The notes under the pieces are model-generated. The model saw only the letters and a list, made by a program, of their open reading frames with translations, did not search any database and was not told where the DNA came from. Shown piece by piece: positions 43,654 to 51,686 of a stretch of DNA of 64,000 nt. The translations under genes were made by a program, and so were the position numbers. The stretch's first letter is position 1, and each line of letters begins with the position of its first letter. This DNA is from Halorarum halophilum (lineage in GTDB: Archaea; Halobacteriota; Halobacteria; Halobacteriales; Haloferacaceae): NCBI RefSeq assembly GCF_013401515.1, contig NZ_CP058529.1:1922001-1986000 (forward strand), written 5' to 3'.

Positions 43654-44163
43654 TCACTCGTCGACGGTGTACGCCGGAATCCACGGCGGCATCGAGCGAT
43701 CCTTCGACCACTCGAACAGGTGGCGCTTCTCGTTCGCGTAGTAGGAGCGGTACGCGTCGACGTAGTCGTCGGCCGTCCACTCGCCGGTGAGCTGGGGCGG
43801 GTCGGTCTCCCCCTCCCCCGGCCAGTCGAGTCCACGGACGGCGTCGGAGTCCAGGGATTCGACGACGGCCCAGCAGCCGTGGCGCTCGTCCGGCCCGTGG
43901 TCCCAGCGGTACCGCCACTCCCCGTGGGCGGCGTCGGTGTAGGCCCGGAGCCGTCGCCAGTTGGCGAGACTCCCCGCCGCCCAGCGGGTCAACGGGTTGT
44001 TCGCGTGCGTAAAGTACAGGTCGTCGGACTCCGGGTAGCCGTTCAGCTGTACGGCGGTGGTGAGCACCATCGAGCACTCGAACACGCTGCTCGTCACGTG
44101 CCTGTCGACGAGCCAGGTGACCAGAGTGTCGAGGTCCCTGTCGAGCCAGAACGCGTTGACCAT
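43654..44163 (-). CDS. Protein resembling phage-type DUF/pyrimidine-dimer-glycosylase-like family
   Basis: 169 residues. The pattern D-R-H-V-T-S-S-V-F-E-C-S-M-V-L-T-T-A, L-N-G, F-T-H-A-N-N-P-L-T-R-W, A-Y-R-S-Y-Y-A-N-E-K and W-I-P recalls a family of small phage and bacterial proteins with D-x-H-V, T-H-x-N-H-P-x-x-x-W and E-A-Y-R-x-Y-Y blocks, sometimes annotated as DNA glycosylase-like. The resemblance is from memory and modest. It may be a gene of viral origin kept on the chromosome. Confidence 0.65.
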   Translation of the reverse strand: MVNAFWLDRDLDTLVTWLVDRHVTSSVFECSMVLTTAVQLNGYPESDDLYFTHANNPLTRWAAGSLANWRRLRAYTDAAHGEWRYRWDHGPDERHGCWAVVESLDSDAVRGLDWPGEGETDPPQLTGEWTADDYVDAYRSYYANEKRHLFEWSKDRSMPPWIPAYTVDE

Positions 44164-44263
44164 CCGCCCGTTCGTACGCCGCGCACACGGTTAGCGGCTC
44201 TGACGTCCCCGGCGCTTCGAACGGGAGGAATCAGCTCTGCTACTGGGGTCGACACCTTGATGT

Positions 44264-44275
44264 ACGGGTACCCGT
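44264..44275. promoter_or_regulatory. Perfect palindrome ACGGGTACCCGT before gdpD
   Basis: A 12-base perfect palindrome ending 12 bases before the ATG at 44288, with a second GGGTAC immediately downstream. It would lie at or near the transcription start, where a repressor could act. Confidence 0.35.
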
Positions 44276-44287
44276 GGGTACGCGTAG

Positions 44288-44950
44288 ATGGAGATCATCG
44301 GTCACCGCGGATGCGCCGACCAGTACCCCGAGAACACGGTTCACGCCGTGCAGCGCTCCTCCCGGTACCTCGACACCATCGAAGTGGACGTCCGACGCTG
44401 CGGCTCCGGCGAGCTCGTCGTCTTCCACGACGAGACCGTCGACCGGTTGACCGACGCGACCGGCCGGGTCACCGACCTCGACTGGACCGAACTCCGCGAA
44501 CTCGAGGTGATGGACTCCGGCGAGACGATCCCACGTCTCTCGACCGTCCTCGAGGCGTTCCCCCGCGGCGTCCGCGCCCAGGTAGAACTGAAGGGGCGAG
44601 GGCTCGCCGAGGACGTGCGCGACGTCGTCGCCGGGTCCGACGTCGAGGTGGCCGTCTCCTCGTTCGACATCGACGCGCTCGCGGAGGTCCACGACCTCGG
44701 CTGGGACGTGCGGACGGGCTACCTGTTCGAGTCGAACCCCGCGGGGAACCTCGCGGCCGCCGTCGAACTCGGCTGTGCGGTCGTCCACCCCTACTACGAC
44801 CTCTGCCTGAAGACCGACGTCGTCGACGACGCCCACGAGGCGGGGCTCGAGGTCGTCGCGTGGAAGGCCGCGCGTACGGCCGAGGAGGTCGCGGCGCTCA
44901 GGACCGTCGGCGTCGACGGCGTCACAGCGGATCGGTGGGACATCGGCTAG
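44288..44950 (+). CDS. Glycerophosphodiester phosphodiesterase
   Basis: 220 residues, TIM-barrel GDPD. Catalytic His pair and metal ligands: G-H-R-G-C-A-D-Q-Y-P-E-N-T (residues 5-17), I-E-V-D-V-R (about 31-36), V-F-H-D-E-T-V-D-R-L (about 45-54) and V-E-L-K-G. It would hydrolyse glycerophosphodiesters from phospholipid turnover to glycerol phosphate. Possibly relevant that a CUT1 transporter (a class that includes glycerophosphodiester importers) lies 1 kb away. No signal peptide is seen, so cytoplasmic. Confidence 0.92.
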   Translation: MEIIGHRGCADQYPENTVHAVQRSSRYLDTIEVDVRRCGSGELVVFHDETVDRLTDATGRVTDLDWTELRELEVMDSGETIPRLSTVLEAFPRGVRAQVELKGRGLAEDVRDVVAGSDVEVAVSSFDIDALAEVHDLGWDVRTGYLFESNPAGNLAAAVELGCAVVHPYYDLCLKTDVVDDAHEAGLEVVAWKAARTAEEVAALRTVGVDGVTADRWDIG

Positions 44951-45070
44951 TCCGATCTGGCTGCGGATTTCGGGGTAGAGGAGTCGTGGTCTCGAGTGCT
45001 TCGCGGTTTTGCTCGAAGTTTCCCGTGGCATCCGGCTTTTGGGACGGTTCAGTCGCAGTCGAGTAGGTCC

Positions 45071-45105
45071 GGAAAGCCCCCGCGGCCCCTTTCAGTCCCG
45101 CCCAC
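45071..45105 (-). repeat. Minimal copy C of the GGGACTGAAAGGGG element
   Basis: On the minus strand it begins GTGGGCGGGACTGAAAGGGG and passes directly into CCGCGGGGGCTTTCC. The variable interior of the other copies is missing, so the two conserved ends meet at CCGCGG. Confidence 0.75.
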
Positions 45106-45383
45106 AGCAACCGCACCTCACCCTCCCTTACCTCGGAGCGAAGCCCCTCGGAAGTCACCCTCGCTTCGCTCGCGTGACCAGCCGATTCGCTCGCCCGCGC
45201 TCGCATCCCTCGCGCGCGCGTCTGCTCGCCCCTGAGGGGCTCGCAGTCACGCGCGTCACTGCCACAGCCAGATAATCTACGTGGCGCGCGGCGGCCAAGC
45301 GAAGCGCGGCCGCTCGTGCGAGGGACGAGCATCGCTGGCCGCAGGCCGAGAAGCGCAGGAGGCTGGGGAGGGTGAGGATGTGG

Positions 45384-45510
45384 GTGGGACTGAAAGGGGC
45401 CGGAGCGCTGGGCGATGGCGCGGACCGTCAAGCACCGCAGGCGAACGAGCGAAGCGAGTGAGGCGAGGAGCGCAGCGGCCGCACCGAGTCCAGCGCTCCG
45501 GGGGCTTTCC
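45384..45510 (+). repeat. Copy D of the GGGACTGAAAGGGG element
   Basis: It begins GTGGGACTGAAAGGGGCCGG and ends CCGGGGGCTTTCC. GAAAG (45392-45396) pairs with CTTTC (45505-45509); GGG faces GGG; CCGGAGCGCTGG (45400-45411) pairs perfectly with CCAGCGCTCCGG (45490-45501). The interior contains AGCACCGCAG (45431-45440) and CGAACGAGCGAAGCGAGTGA. Confidence 0.8.
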
Positions 45511-45605
45511 AGGTGTACTCGTCTCCGTCATCGATACTCGCCTCCCGATTCAGACGATACCGTCCAAATTCACAGAACAAGCTAACAGCCTCTTCGACAC
45601 CAACC

Positions 45606-46805
45606 TCACCCAGTCGTCACGACTTCCAGCACCGCCCGGTGTTCGAGTTCCGTGTCCGCGCCGACCTGCCGGCGGCTCCGGCAGTCGATGCCGTGGAGGA
45701 AGCCGTCGCCGATGTCCGAATGGAGGTGGTACGCGAAGTCCTCGGCGGTGGCGTCGCCGGGGAGGACGAAGCAGTCGCGGAACGGGCCCTTGCTCCAGTC
45801 GCCGCTCGCGCTCCCCGGGAAGACGACCTTGGCGTCGAGCTCCTCGAACAGCGCCGTCTCGATGGCCTGCTGGACGCCCGTGCCGTCGAACTCGGCCACG
45901 AACTCGCGGATGGCCTCGAGGCCGGCCGCCTGCTCGTCGGAGACGTCGCCGACGACGTCGAAGTCGGCCTCGCCCTGCCGGTAGTCGACGACGCCCGACT
46001 CGGCGGCCTTCTTCAGCGACTTCTCGGCGTGGGCGCTCGTCGGGACGATCGTGAGGTGGTCGTACTCCGGGTCCGACGTGATCTCCTCGTAGTTCTCCTT
46101 CGCCGCCGGCGTGTCCATCTTGTTCGCGGCGATCACCATCGGCTTCGTCCGCTTGCGCATCTCCCGCGCGAGCGCGAACCGGTCGTCGGCGTCCCACGTC
46201 TCCGGGTCGAGTTCGAGGTCGAGCGAGAGGACGACCCGCTTGATCTCGTCCTTGTTCGTCCTGAACGCGCTCAACTGTTCCGCGAGGACGTGCTCGACCC
46301 CGATCTCGTCGCCGGGGTTCGGCCCCTGGTACATCGACTCGAACTTCTCGATCCCCTTCTCCAGGACGCCCAGGTACCACTGGTCGAGTTCGTCCTCCAG
46401 GAAGTCGACGTCCTCGCGGGGGTCGTGTCCCTCCGTCGGCTCGCCCTCGATGTCGGTCTCGCCGGAGAAGTCGACGACGTGGACGAGCACGTCCGCCTCG
46501 TTCAGGTCGGTGAGGAACTGGTTGCCGAGCCCCTTCCCCTCGTGGGCACCGGGGATGAGCCCCGCCACGTCGACGAGCTGGACCGGGACGAACCGGGTAT
46601 CGTCGTCGCAGAAGCCGTGGTTCGGTTCGCACTCCTCGTCGAACTCGGGCGCCGCGCAGTCGACGCCGACGTACGCCTCACCGACGCTCGGATCGATGGT
46701 CGTGAACGGGTAGGCCCCCTCGGGCACGTCGTTCATAGTGGCCGCGTTGAAGAAGCTCGATTTCCCCACCGAGGGCTTCCCCACGAGGCCGATCTTGTAG
46801 CTCAT
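45606..46805 (-). CDS. ychF: Redox-regulated ATPase YchF (Obg-family P-loop protein)
   Basis: 399 residues from the ATG at 46803-46805. It opens M-S-Y-K-I-G-L-V-G-K-P-S-V-G-K-S-S, the P-loop, with D-P-S-V-G as switch and V-D-V-A-G-L-I-P-G-A-H-E-G-K-G-L-G-N as G3. N-K-M-D serves as G4 (the universal family prefers ATP). The C-terminal TGS domain (about 315-395) has D-C-F-V-L-P-G-D-A-T-A-E-D-F-A. It binds ribosomes and participates in stress response. It is divergent from aIF-2 beta. Confidence 0.94.
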   Translation of the reverse strand: MSYKIGLVGKPSVGKSSFFNAATMNDVPEGAYPFTTIDPSVGEAYVGVDCAAPEFDEECEPNHGFCDDDTRFVPVQLVDVAGLIPGAHEGKGLGNQFLTDLNEADVLVHVVDFSGETDIEGEPTEGHDPREDVDFLEDELDQWYLGVLEKGIEKFESMYQGPNPGDEIGVEHVLAEQLSAFRTNKDEIKRVVLSLDLELDPETWDADDRFALAREMRKRTKPMVIAANKMDTPAAKENYEEITSDPEYDHLTIVPTSAHAEKSLKKAAESGVVDYRQGEADFDVVGDVSDEQAAGLEAIREFVAEFDGTGVQQAIETALFEELDAKVVFPGSASGDWSKGPFRDCFVLPGDATAEDFAYHLHSDIGDGFLHGIDCRSRRQVGADTELEHRAVLEVVTTG

Positions 46806-46977
46806 TGACCGGAATCGGCGGCCGTCGGGGGAAAGGATTTCTACCCGACGGCGGCGTGGCCAGCGGTGACACACCGCGCAGAACTCGTCGTAGCATCCGG
46901 CCGACCCCCGACCGGTCGCGGACCGTGACGACGTGTGTCTCGGAACCCCTTTAGGCGGGACCCACCTTATCCCGGCC

Positions 46978-47592
46978 ATGAACTACGATTCTGCGCTCGA
47001 CCGCGCCTACGAGTCGCTTCCGGAGTCACCCGCCGAGGCGGGCGACCGACTCAACGTTCCGGACCCCGAGGGACAGACCGACGGGGCGTTCACGCGACTG
47101 ACCAACCTCGACGCCATCGCCGACTCGCTCTCCAGGGACGCCGAGCACCTCCACCGTTCCATCCAGCGTGACCTGGGGACGAACGGCCAGTTCGAGAACG
47201 GCGTCGCCCGCTACAACGGCTCGTTCTCGGTCGCCGACTTCGAGGCCGCCATCGACGAGTACGTCGCCGAGTTCGTCACCTGCTCGGAGTGCGGCCTCCC
47301 GGACACCGTGCTCAAGACCGAGGACGGGATCAACATGCTCCGCTGTCAGGCGTGCGGGGCGTTCCGGCCGGTCGAGAAGCGCTCCGGGTCCGCGACGCGC
47401 CAGCGCGCCGGCCCCGACATCGAGGAGGGGAAGACGTACGAACTGAAGATCACCGGCACCGGCCGGAAGGGCGACGGCGTCGCCGAGAAGGGGAAGTTCA
47501 CCATCTTCGTCTCGGGCGCGAGGGAGGGCGACGTGGTGAACGCCTACGTCCACAACGTCTCCGGGACGCTGGCGTTCGCCCGGCCGGCCTGA
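46978..47592 (+). CDS. Translation initiation factor aIF-2 beta with C-terminal TRAM domain
   Basis: 204 residues. An N-terminal helix and alpha/beta core (to about 95) carries the IF2B fold, R-D-L-G-T-N-G-Q, then a four-cysteine zinc ribbon C-S-E-C-G...C-Q-A-C-G (about 101-123), and a TRAM RNA-binding domain (about 145-204) with F-V-S-G-A-R-E-G-D. The fused TRAM is a known haloarchaeal variant. It forms part of the heterotrimer that brings initiator tRNA to the ribosome. A CTTTAG box 27 bases before the ATG predicts a leaderless transcript. Confidence 0.95.
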   Translation: MNYDSALDRAYESLPESPAEAGDRLNVPDPEGQTDGAFTRLTNLDAIADSLSRDAEHLHRSIQRDLGTNGQFENGVARYNGSFSVADFEAAIDEYVAEFVTCSECGLPDTVLKTEDGINMLRCQACGAFRPVEKRSGSATRQRAGPDIEEGKTYELKITGTGRKGDGVAEKGKFTIFVSGAREGDVVNAYVHNVSGTLAFARPA

Positions 47593-47640
47593 GGCGGAAC
47601 CGAAAACGTGAGGATTCCCCGGCGTGGATAGGCGAGGGAC

Positions 47641-48996
47641 GTGTCCTATCGGGTCGATAGACGGCGGCTCCTGCGCGCGGCGATGGCCACGCTCGTGCTG
47701 CTCTCGGGGGGATCGATAGCGACGGCCGCCTACCACGGCGTCGACACCGATCCCGACGGGGAGGCGTTCGTCGAGGGGGAGCGCGCGGTCGAACCGCGCG
47801 ACGGCCTCACCGTCGTGACGACGAGCCAGTACGGGGACAACTTCATGGTCGCGTTCGCGCCGAACGGCTCGGTTCTCTACTACGACGACCGCTACGCCAT
47901 CTACGACGAGATCAAGCACGTGCCCGGCACGAGCGCGACCGTCGTCGTGGTCGCCACCCGGAACCTCGACCGCCAGCGGTGCCACGCGACCACGCGGTGC
48001 AACCGGAACGTCATCGAGCGCGTGAACCTCTCGACCGGCGAACGCGAGCGCCTCCACGAGCGGGTGAACCCCCGGAACCGGAACCAGTGGCACGCGGTCG
48101 ACCTGATCGACGACACGCACCTGCTCGTCGGCGACATCGCCTACGACCGCGTGTTCGTCGTCGACACCGAGACGGGACTCATCGAGTGGGAGTGGGAGGC
48201 CCAGCGGGACTTCCCGCTCTCGGGCGGCGGGATCTACCCCGGCGACTGGACCCACCTCAACGACGTGGAGTACCTCGGCGACGGCCGGGTGATGGTCAGC
48301 CTCCGCAACCAGGATCAGGTCGTGTTCATCGACATGGAGGAGGGGCTCCAGGAGGAGTGGACGCTGGGGAGCGAGGACGACCACGGGACCCTCTACGAGC
48401 AGCACAACCCCGACTACATCCCCGAGTCCGGCGGCGGGCCGGCCGTGCTCGTCGCGGACTCGGAGCGAAACCGCATCGTCGAGTACCAGCGCGAGGACGG
48501 GACGTGGCGCCAGACGTGGGAGTGGTCGGACGTGCGGATGCAGTGGCCCCGCGACGCCGACCGCCTGCCGAACGGCAACACGCTCGTCGTCGACTCCAAC
48601 GGCGCCAGGGTGTTCGAACTCGACCCGTCGGGCGAGATCGTCTGGCAGGTCGACATCAAGGGCGCATACGACGTGGAACACATCCCCGTCGGAGACGAGG
48701 GCGGCGAACCCCAGACCGCCGAGCGCCTCGGCCTGGCGAGCCGGACGGACGGCGACTCCTCCCCCCGGGAGGTCGTCGGCGAGCCGCGGAAGACGCCCAA
48801 GCGGTCCCTGTCCGTGCTGTCGGCCGTGGTACCGGGACCGGTGCTGAACGGGATACTGTACGTGCTCCCGCAGTGGTTCGGCCTCGCCCAGCTCGGGGCG
48901 ACGCTGCTCGGGACGACGACGGCGGTCGGGTGGGCCGCGCTCGAACTGCACTGGCTCGGCTACCGGCTCCGGTCGCCGTTCACGCGCGACCGGTAA
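47641..48996 (+). CDS. Arylsulfotransferase (ASST)-like membrane protein
   Basis: 451 residues from a GTG. A membrane segment at about 10-32 precedes a six-bladed beta-propeller with repeated W-H-A-V-D-L-I-D-D, T-H-L-N-D-V-E-Y-L-G-D-G-R-V-M, W-P-R-D-A-D-R-L-P-N-G-N-T-L-V-V-D-S-N-G, and D-P-S-G-E-I-V-W, patterns of the arylsulfotransferase/PQQ-like repeat family. A second hydrophobic region near 400-440 anchors the C-terminus. Sulfotransferase activity is not assured; the propeller is probably extracellular. Confidence 0.8.
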   Translation: MSYRVDRRRLLRAAMATLVLLSGGSIATAAYHGVDTDPDGEAFVEGERAVEPRDGLTVVTTSQYGDNFMVAFAPNGSVLYYDDRYAIYDEIKHVPGTSATVVVVATRNLDRQRCHATTRCNRNVIERVNLSTGERERLHERVNPRNRNQWHAVDLIDDTHLLVGDIAYDRVFVVDTETGLIEWEWEAQRDFPLSGGGIYPGDWTHLNDVEYLGDGRVMVSLRNQDQVVFIDMEEGLQEEWTLGSEDDHGTLYEQHNPDYIPESGGGPAVLVADSERNRIVEYQREDGTWRQTWEWSDVRMQWPRDADRLPNGNTLVVDSNGARVFELDPSGEIVWQVDIKGAYDVEHIPVGDEGGEPQTAERLGLASRTDGDSSPREVVGEPRKTPKRSLSVLSAVVPGPVLNGILYVLPQWFGLAQLGATLLGTTTAVGWAALELHWLGYRLRSPFTRDR

Positions 48997-49124
48997 CGCG
49001 ATCCGGGGCGTCCTTCGTCCCCGAACATCGACCGACCCGAATCCGCCCCGACACGGGCCGTTCGCTTCTCGCGGGTGAGAACCGGCGCGGTGGGTTCTTC
49101 CCGCCGCGACTGACTTCCTCCGGC

Positions 49125-49370
49125 GTGACCACCATCGACCTCTCCGACGGCTTCGACGTCCACGACTACCGGTCGAAGTTGAAACTGCTCCGGCAGGACG
49201 CCGGGTCGATGACGCTCGCCAACCGCGAAGGACTGGAGTGTCCGGCGTGCGACCGCCCGTTCGAGCGGTTGTTCGTCACCGACGACGACCGGGTCAGCTT
49301 CGGGGACGCGCCCGACGGACCGATCTGTCTCGCCCGGACGGACGCGCGGCTGCTTGTGTTGACGCACTGA
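49125..49370 (+). CDS. Small zinc-binding haloarchaeal protein (flagella-cluster-type, DUF7385-like)
   Basis: 81 residues from the GTG at 49125. It has F-D-V-H-D-Y-R-S-K-L-K-L-L, a C-P-A-C pair, F-E-R-L-F-V-T, and a C-terminal C-L-A-R-T-D-A-R-L-L-V-L-T-H. The pattern is like proteins labelled 'flagella cluster protein' in haloarchaeal annotation, though no archaellum genes are near. The third and fourth zinc ligands are probably Cys and the terminal His. Confidence 0.75.
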   Translation: MTTIDLSDGFDVHDYRSKLKLLRQDAGSMTLANREGLECPACDRPFERLFVTDDDRVSFGDAPDGPICLARTDARLLVLTH

Positions 49371-49508
49371 GTCAGGACGACGCGCACCGTCCGCGGTGAA
49401 CGCGTGCGAGAGCCGTGTTCCACATTCGCTATCCCGTACATCGATCGTAGTCATTTCCCGCATCTCTAGGGTGACGAATACGAACGACCATCCTACTGCT
49501 TGAGAACA

Positions 49509-49952
49509 TTACCCGTTCAACACGAGACCGATCATAGCAGAGACGAGTCCTAGAGTCACGATTCCAACAATGAACATCCCTCCTGCACTGTTACTGATTG
49601 TGACGAGAGCTGCTACTGGAATCGGTACGGTAATCGCGATCCAGGGCAATGATTTCTCCCTCAGAGCACCACCGGCAGCGAACATCAGTGAAAAATAGGC
49701 ACCAATAGCCAGTTCGATAGTTCGTAACGCAGTAATACCTAAAACAATCTTTGTGAGGAAGAGCGAGATCGGAATCGCAACGACGGATACTGCCGCGAGC
49801 TTCTGTTGATTAGATAGATCGAAATCGCCAAAATTATCTATAATTTTATATAATATCAAAATCGTGATTAATGCGCTCAAGTACAAGGTTGGAGTGGTAA
49901 AGAACCCGCCAAAATCGAGGCCACCTTGTGCGCTGGTAAGAATATATGTCAT
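49509..49952 (-). CDS. AT-rich multi-helix membrane protein, probably foreign
   Basis: 147 residues from the ATG at 49950-49952, which follows GAGGAG by 11 bases; a GTG at 49964 overlaps that site and is less likely. Five hydrophobic helices (about 23-42, 55-76, 82-100, 105-123, 127-146) alternate with short loops. Codon use is unlike its neighbours: A/T-ending codons dominate. No family is recognised; small size, helix count and composition are compatible with a plasmid, virus or integrated-element origin. Confidence 0.75.
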   Translation of the reverse strand: MTYILTSAQGGLDFGGFFTTPTLYLSALITILILYKIIDNFGDFDLSNQQKLAAVSVVAIPISLFLTKIVLGITALRTIELAIGAYFSLMFAAGGALREKSLPWIAITVPIPVAALVTISNSAGGMFIVGIVTLGLVSAMIGLVLNG

Positions 49953-50384
49953 GCTCGTATCCACTCCTCTTGAATTATTGTTTCAGTGAGCGTGATTAGC
50001 GCCTATTCGACGTAATTGCGTCCAGAGGATCTATTTGCGGACGATAAAATCTTTATTATATTCCTTCCAGAGTCGGGCAGAGGACGAGAGGTTGTAAAAC
50101 GGAATCGACGTCTTCGATGGCTTTCACGCATCGTACGTTCCCTCCGTGACGTCACCTGTGCCGGCGATTCTGATACGGTGGCGCTCGAAATTCAGCCACG
50201 AGGGTTCTCCCGGCGGGGAGTCCGGCGTCCACGGGCCTGTCGTTGATCCAGCAGGCGTACTGCGGGTCGAAGGAGTTCGTCAGGATTAGGGTTTGGTAAC
50301 TCGGTCACGGTCGCTGGTCACGTCGATTGAACGAACTCGCAGTCGACGCTGACAGCGAAGCGCGGATAACCTCCCGGCTGTCGG
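49953..50384. other. AT-rich non-coding tail of the foreign-looking patch
   Basis: 430 bases with no convincing gene. The first 120 bases (to about 50075) are AT-rich, including ATAAAATCTTTATTATATTCC. GC content then rises. The stretch 50235-50300 resembles a short remnant of a coding sequence on either strand but has no support. The patch 49440-50080 differs sharply in base composition from the flanks. Confidence 0.6.
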
Positions 50385-50795
50385 TCACTCCGCCGGTTCG
50401 AAGTCGAGCGCGACGGAGTTGATGCAGAACCGCTCGCCGGTCGGTTCCGGACCGTCCTTGAAGACGTGCCCGAGGTGGCCGTCGCAGGTGGCGCACTTCA
50501 CCTCGACGCGGGTCATCCCGTGTCGGGTGTCCTCCTCGTAGGTCACCGCCGAGTCCTCGGCGGCGTAGAAGCTCGGCCACCCGCAGGCGGCGTCGAACTT
50601 CGTCCCCGAGTCGAACAGCACCGTCCCGCAGGCCGCGCAGGTGTAGACCCCCTGCTCGTCGCGGTCGACGTGCTCGCCGGAGAAGCGGGCCTCGGTGCCC
50701 TTCTCCCGGAGGATGCGGTACTCCTCGTCGGTCAGCCGCTCGCGCCACTCCTCGTCGGACTCGGGCAGGTCGCTCGCGGGTTCTTGCTCGCTCAT
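50385..50795 (-). CDS. msrB: Peptide-methionine (R)-S-oxide reductase
   Basis: 136 residues from the ATG at 50793-50795. It repairs oxidised methionine. The catalytic cysteine is in E-R-F-C-I-N-S (about 125). Two C-x-x-C pairs (C-A-A-C-G at about 57 and C-A-T-C-D-G at about 106) hold the structural zinc. G-W-P-S-F and G-H-V-F are family signatures. Upstream in-frame codons do not look conserved. Confidence 0.94.
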   Translation of the reverse strand: MSEQEPASDLPESDEEWRERLTDEEYRILREKGTEARFSGEHVDRDEQGVYTCAACGTVLFDSGTKFDAACGWPSFYAAEDSAVTYEEDTRHGMTRVEVKCATCDGHLGHVFKDGPEPTGERFCINSVALDFEPAE

Positions 50796-50919
50796 ACCCG
50801 GTGGTACGACGTACAGAGGGATACCCTTGTTCCCGGGAAGCCGGTCGCGGTCCGGCATCGTCGTCGGCCGGATGTCGGACAGCCACCGCCCGTCTACCGT
50901 TGACGATCCTCGCCGCGAC

Positions 50920-51576
50920 TCACCGACAGAGCGCGGCGACGTCGTGGAGGTCCCGCACCTCGTAGGTGGGGTCGACCGTGAGCTCGTGGTCCCGGCGGTG
51001 CGGGCGGCGGATGAACGCCGAGTCGACCCCGGCGTTGTGGGCAGCCTCGACGTCCGTCTCGTTGTCGCCGACGTACAGCGCCGTCTCGGCGTCGAGGTCC
51101 GCCAGCGCCCGTTCGAGGTAGTGGCTGTTCGGCTTCTTGTGCGTCAGGCTCTCGACGGTCGGCGCCCGGCCGTATGCCGTCCCGAAGAGGTCGGCGACCC
51201 CGAAGTGGTCGAGCACGAAGTCGACCGTCTCCTGCTGGTTCGAGGAGACGATGCCGAGCGGCGAGTCGATGTCGTGGAGCACCTCGAAGTCGTCGTACAG
51301 CGACTTCCGGCCGGCCCGCACCTCCCGGCGCTGGGCCTCGAAGGCCGTCCGGTCGCGGATCGTCCAGAACTCGGAGGGGGAGAGATCGTACGTCGTACAC
51401 ACCGACTCGACCTCCTCGGGGGAGACCCCGACGACCATCGATCTGACGTGGTCGGGATCGGGGTCGGCGACGGAGAGGGCGTCGAACGCGTCCCACGCCG
51501 CCTCGTGGAGCACGCCGTAGCTCGTCCGGCCGACGAGCACGCCGTCGTTGTCGAACACAACCGCATCGTACACCAT
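50920..51576 (-). CDS. HAD-superfamily hydrolase
   Basis: 218 residues from the ATG at 51574-51576. Motif I F-D-N-D-G-V-L (nucleophile Asp9), motif II I-V-S-S-N-Q, lysine in H-K-K-P, and motif IV Y-V-G-D-N-E-T-D. The helical cap places it with phosphoglycolate-phosphatase-like enzymes. The substrate is unspecified. It is divergent from the beta-RFAP synthase homologue. Confidence 0.9.
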   Translation of the reverse strand: MVYDAVVFDNDGVLVGRTSYGVLHEAAWDAFDALSVADPDPDHVRSMVVGVSPEEVESVCTTYDLSPSEFWTIRDRTAFEAQRREVRAGRKSLYDDFEVLHDIDSPLGIVSSNQQETVDFVLDHFGVADLFGTAYGRAPTVESLTHKKPNSHYLERALADLDAETALYVGDNETDVEAAHNAGVDSAFIRRPHRRDHELTVDPTYEVRDLHDVAALCR

Positions 51577-51686
51577 CTTGTCCCCACTTGGCGACCCTCG
51601 GTGAAATGACTTTGCTGTCGGGGGCGGAAGCGTCCGAATCCGCCGGTGCCGAAACCGACTCACCCCGGAGGAACGACTACTCCCCG

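Larger units (their letters stand above)
44951..45605. other. Long non-coding region between convergent genes with two element copies
   Basis: 655 bases with no gene. Copy C (45071-45105, minus orientation) and copy D (45384-45510, plus orientation) face away from each other across about 280 bases rich in GCTTCGCTCG / CGAAGCGAG-type purine-pyrimidine blocks. CCCCTGAGGGG (45226-45236) is a local palindrome. The sequence after D is a GC-poor stretch ending at the YchF stop. Confidence 0.7.

Noticed and set aside
45281-46054. Long open frames on the plus strand across the element and YchF end
   Set aside because: They are shadows of the YchF gene and of GC-rich repeats; composition is Arg/Gly/Ser-rich without motifs.
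50016-50246. A 76-codon TTG-started frame in the AT-rich patch tail
   Set aside because: It crosses an abrupt composition boundary and turns Arg-rich; no motif or convincing start.
50235-50320. Transposase remnant
   Set aside because: A few residues looked insertion-sequence-like on the minus strand, but the stretch is too short and no terminal repeats were seen.
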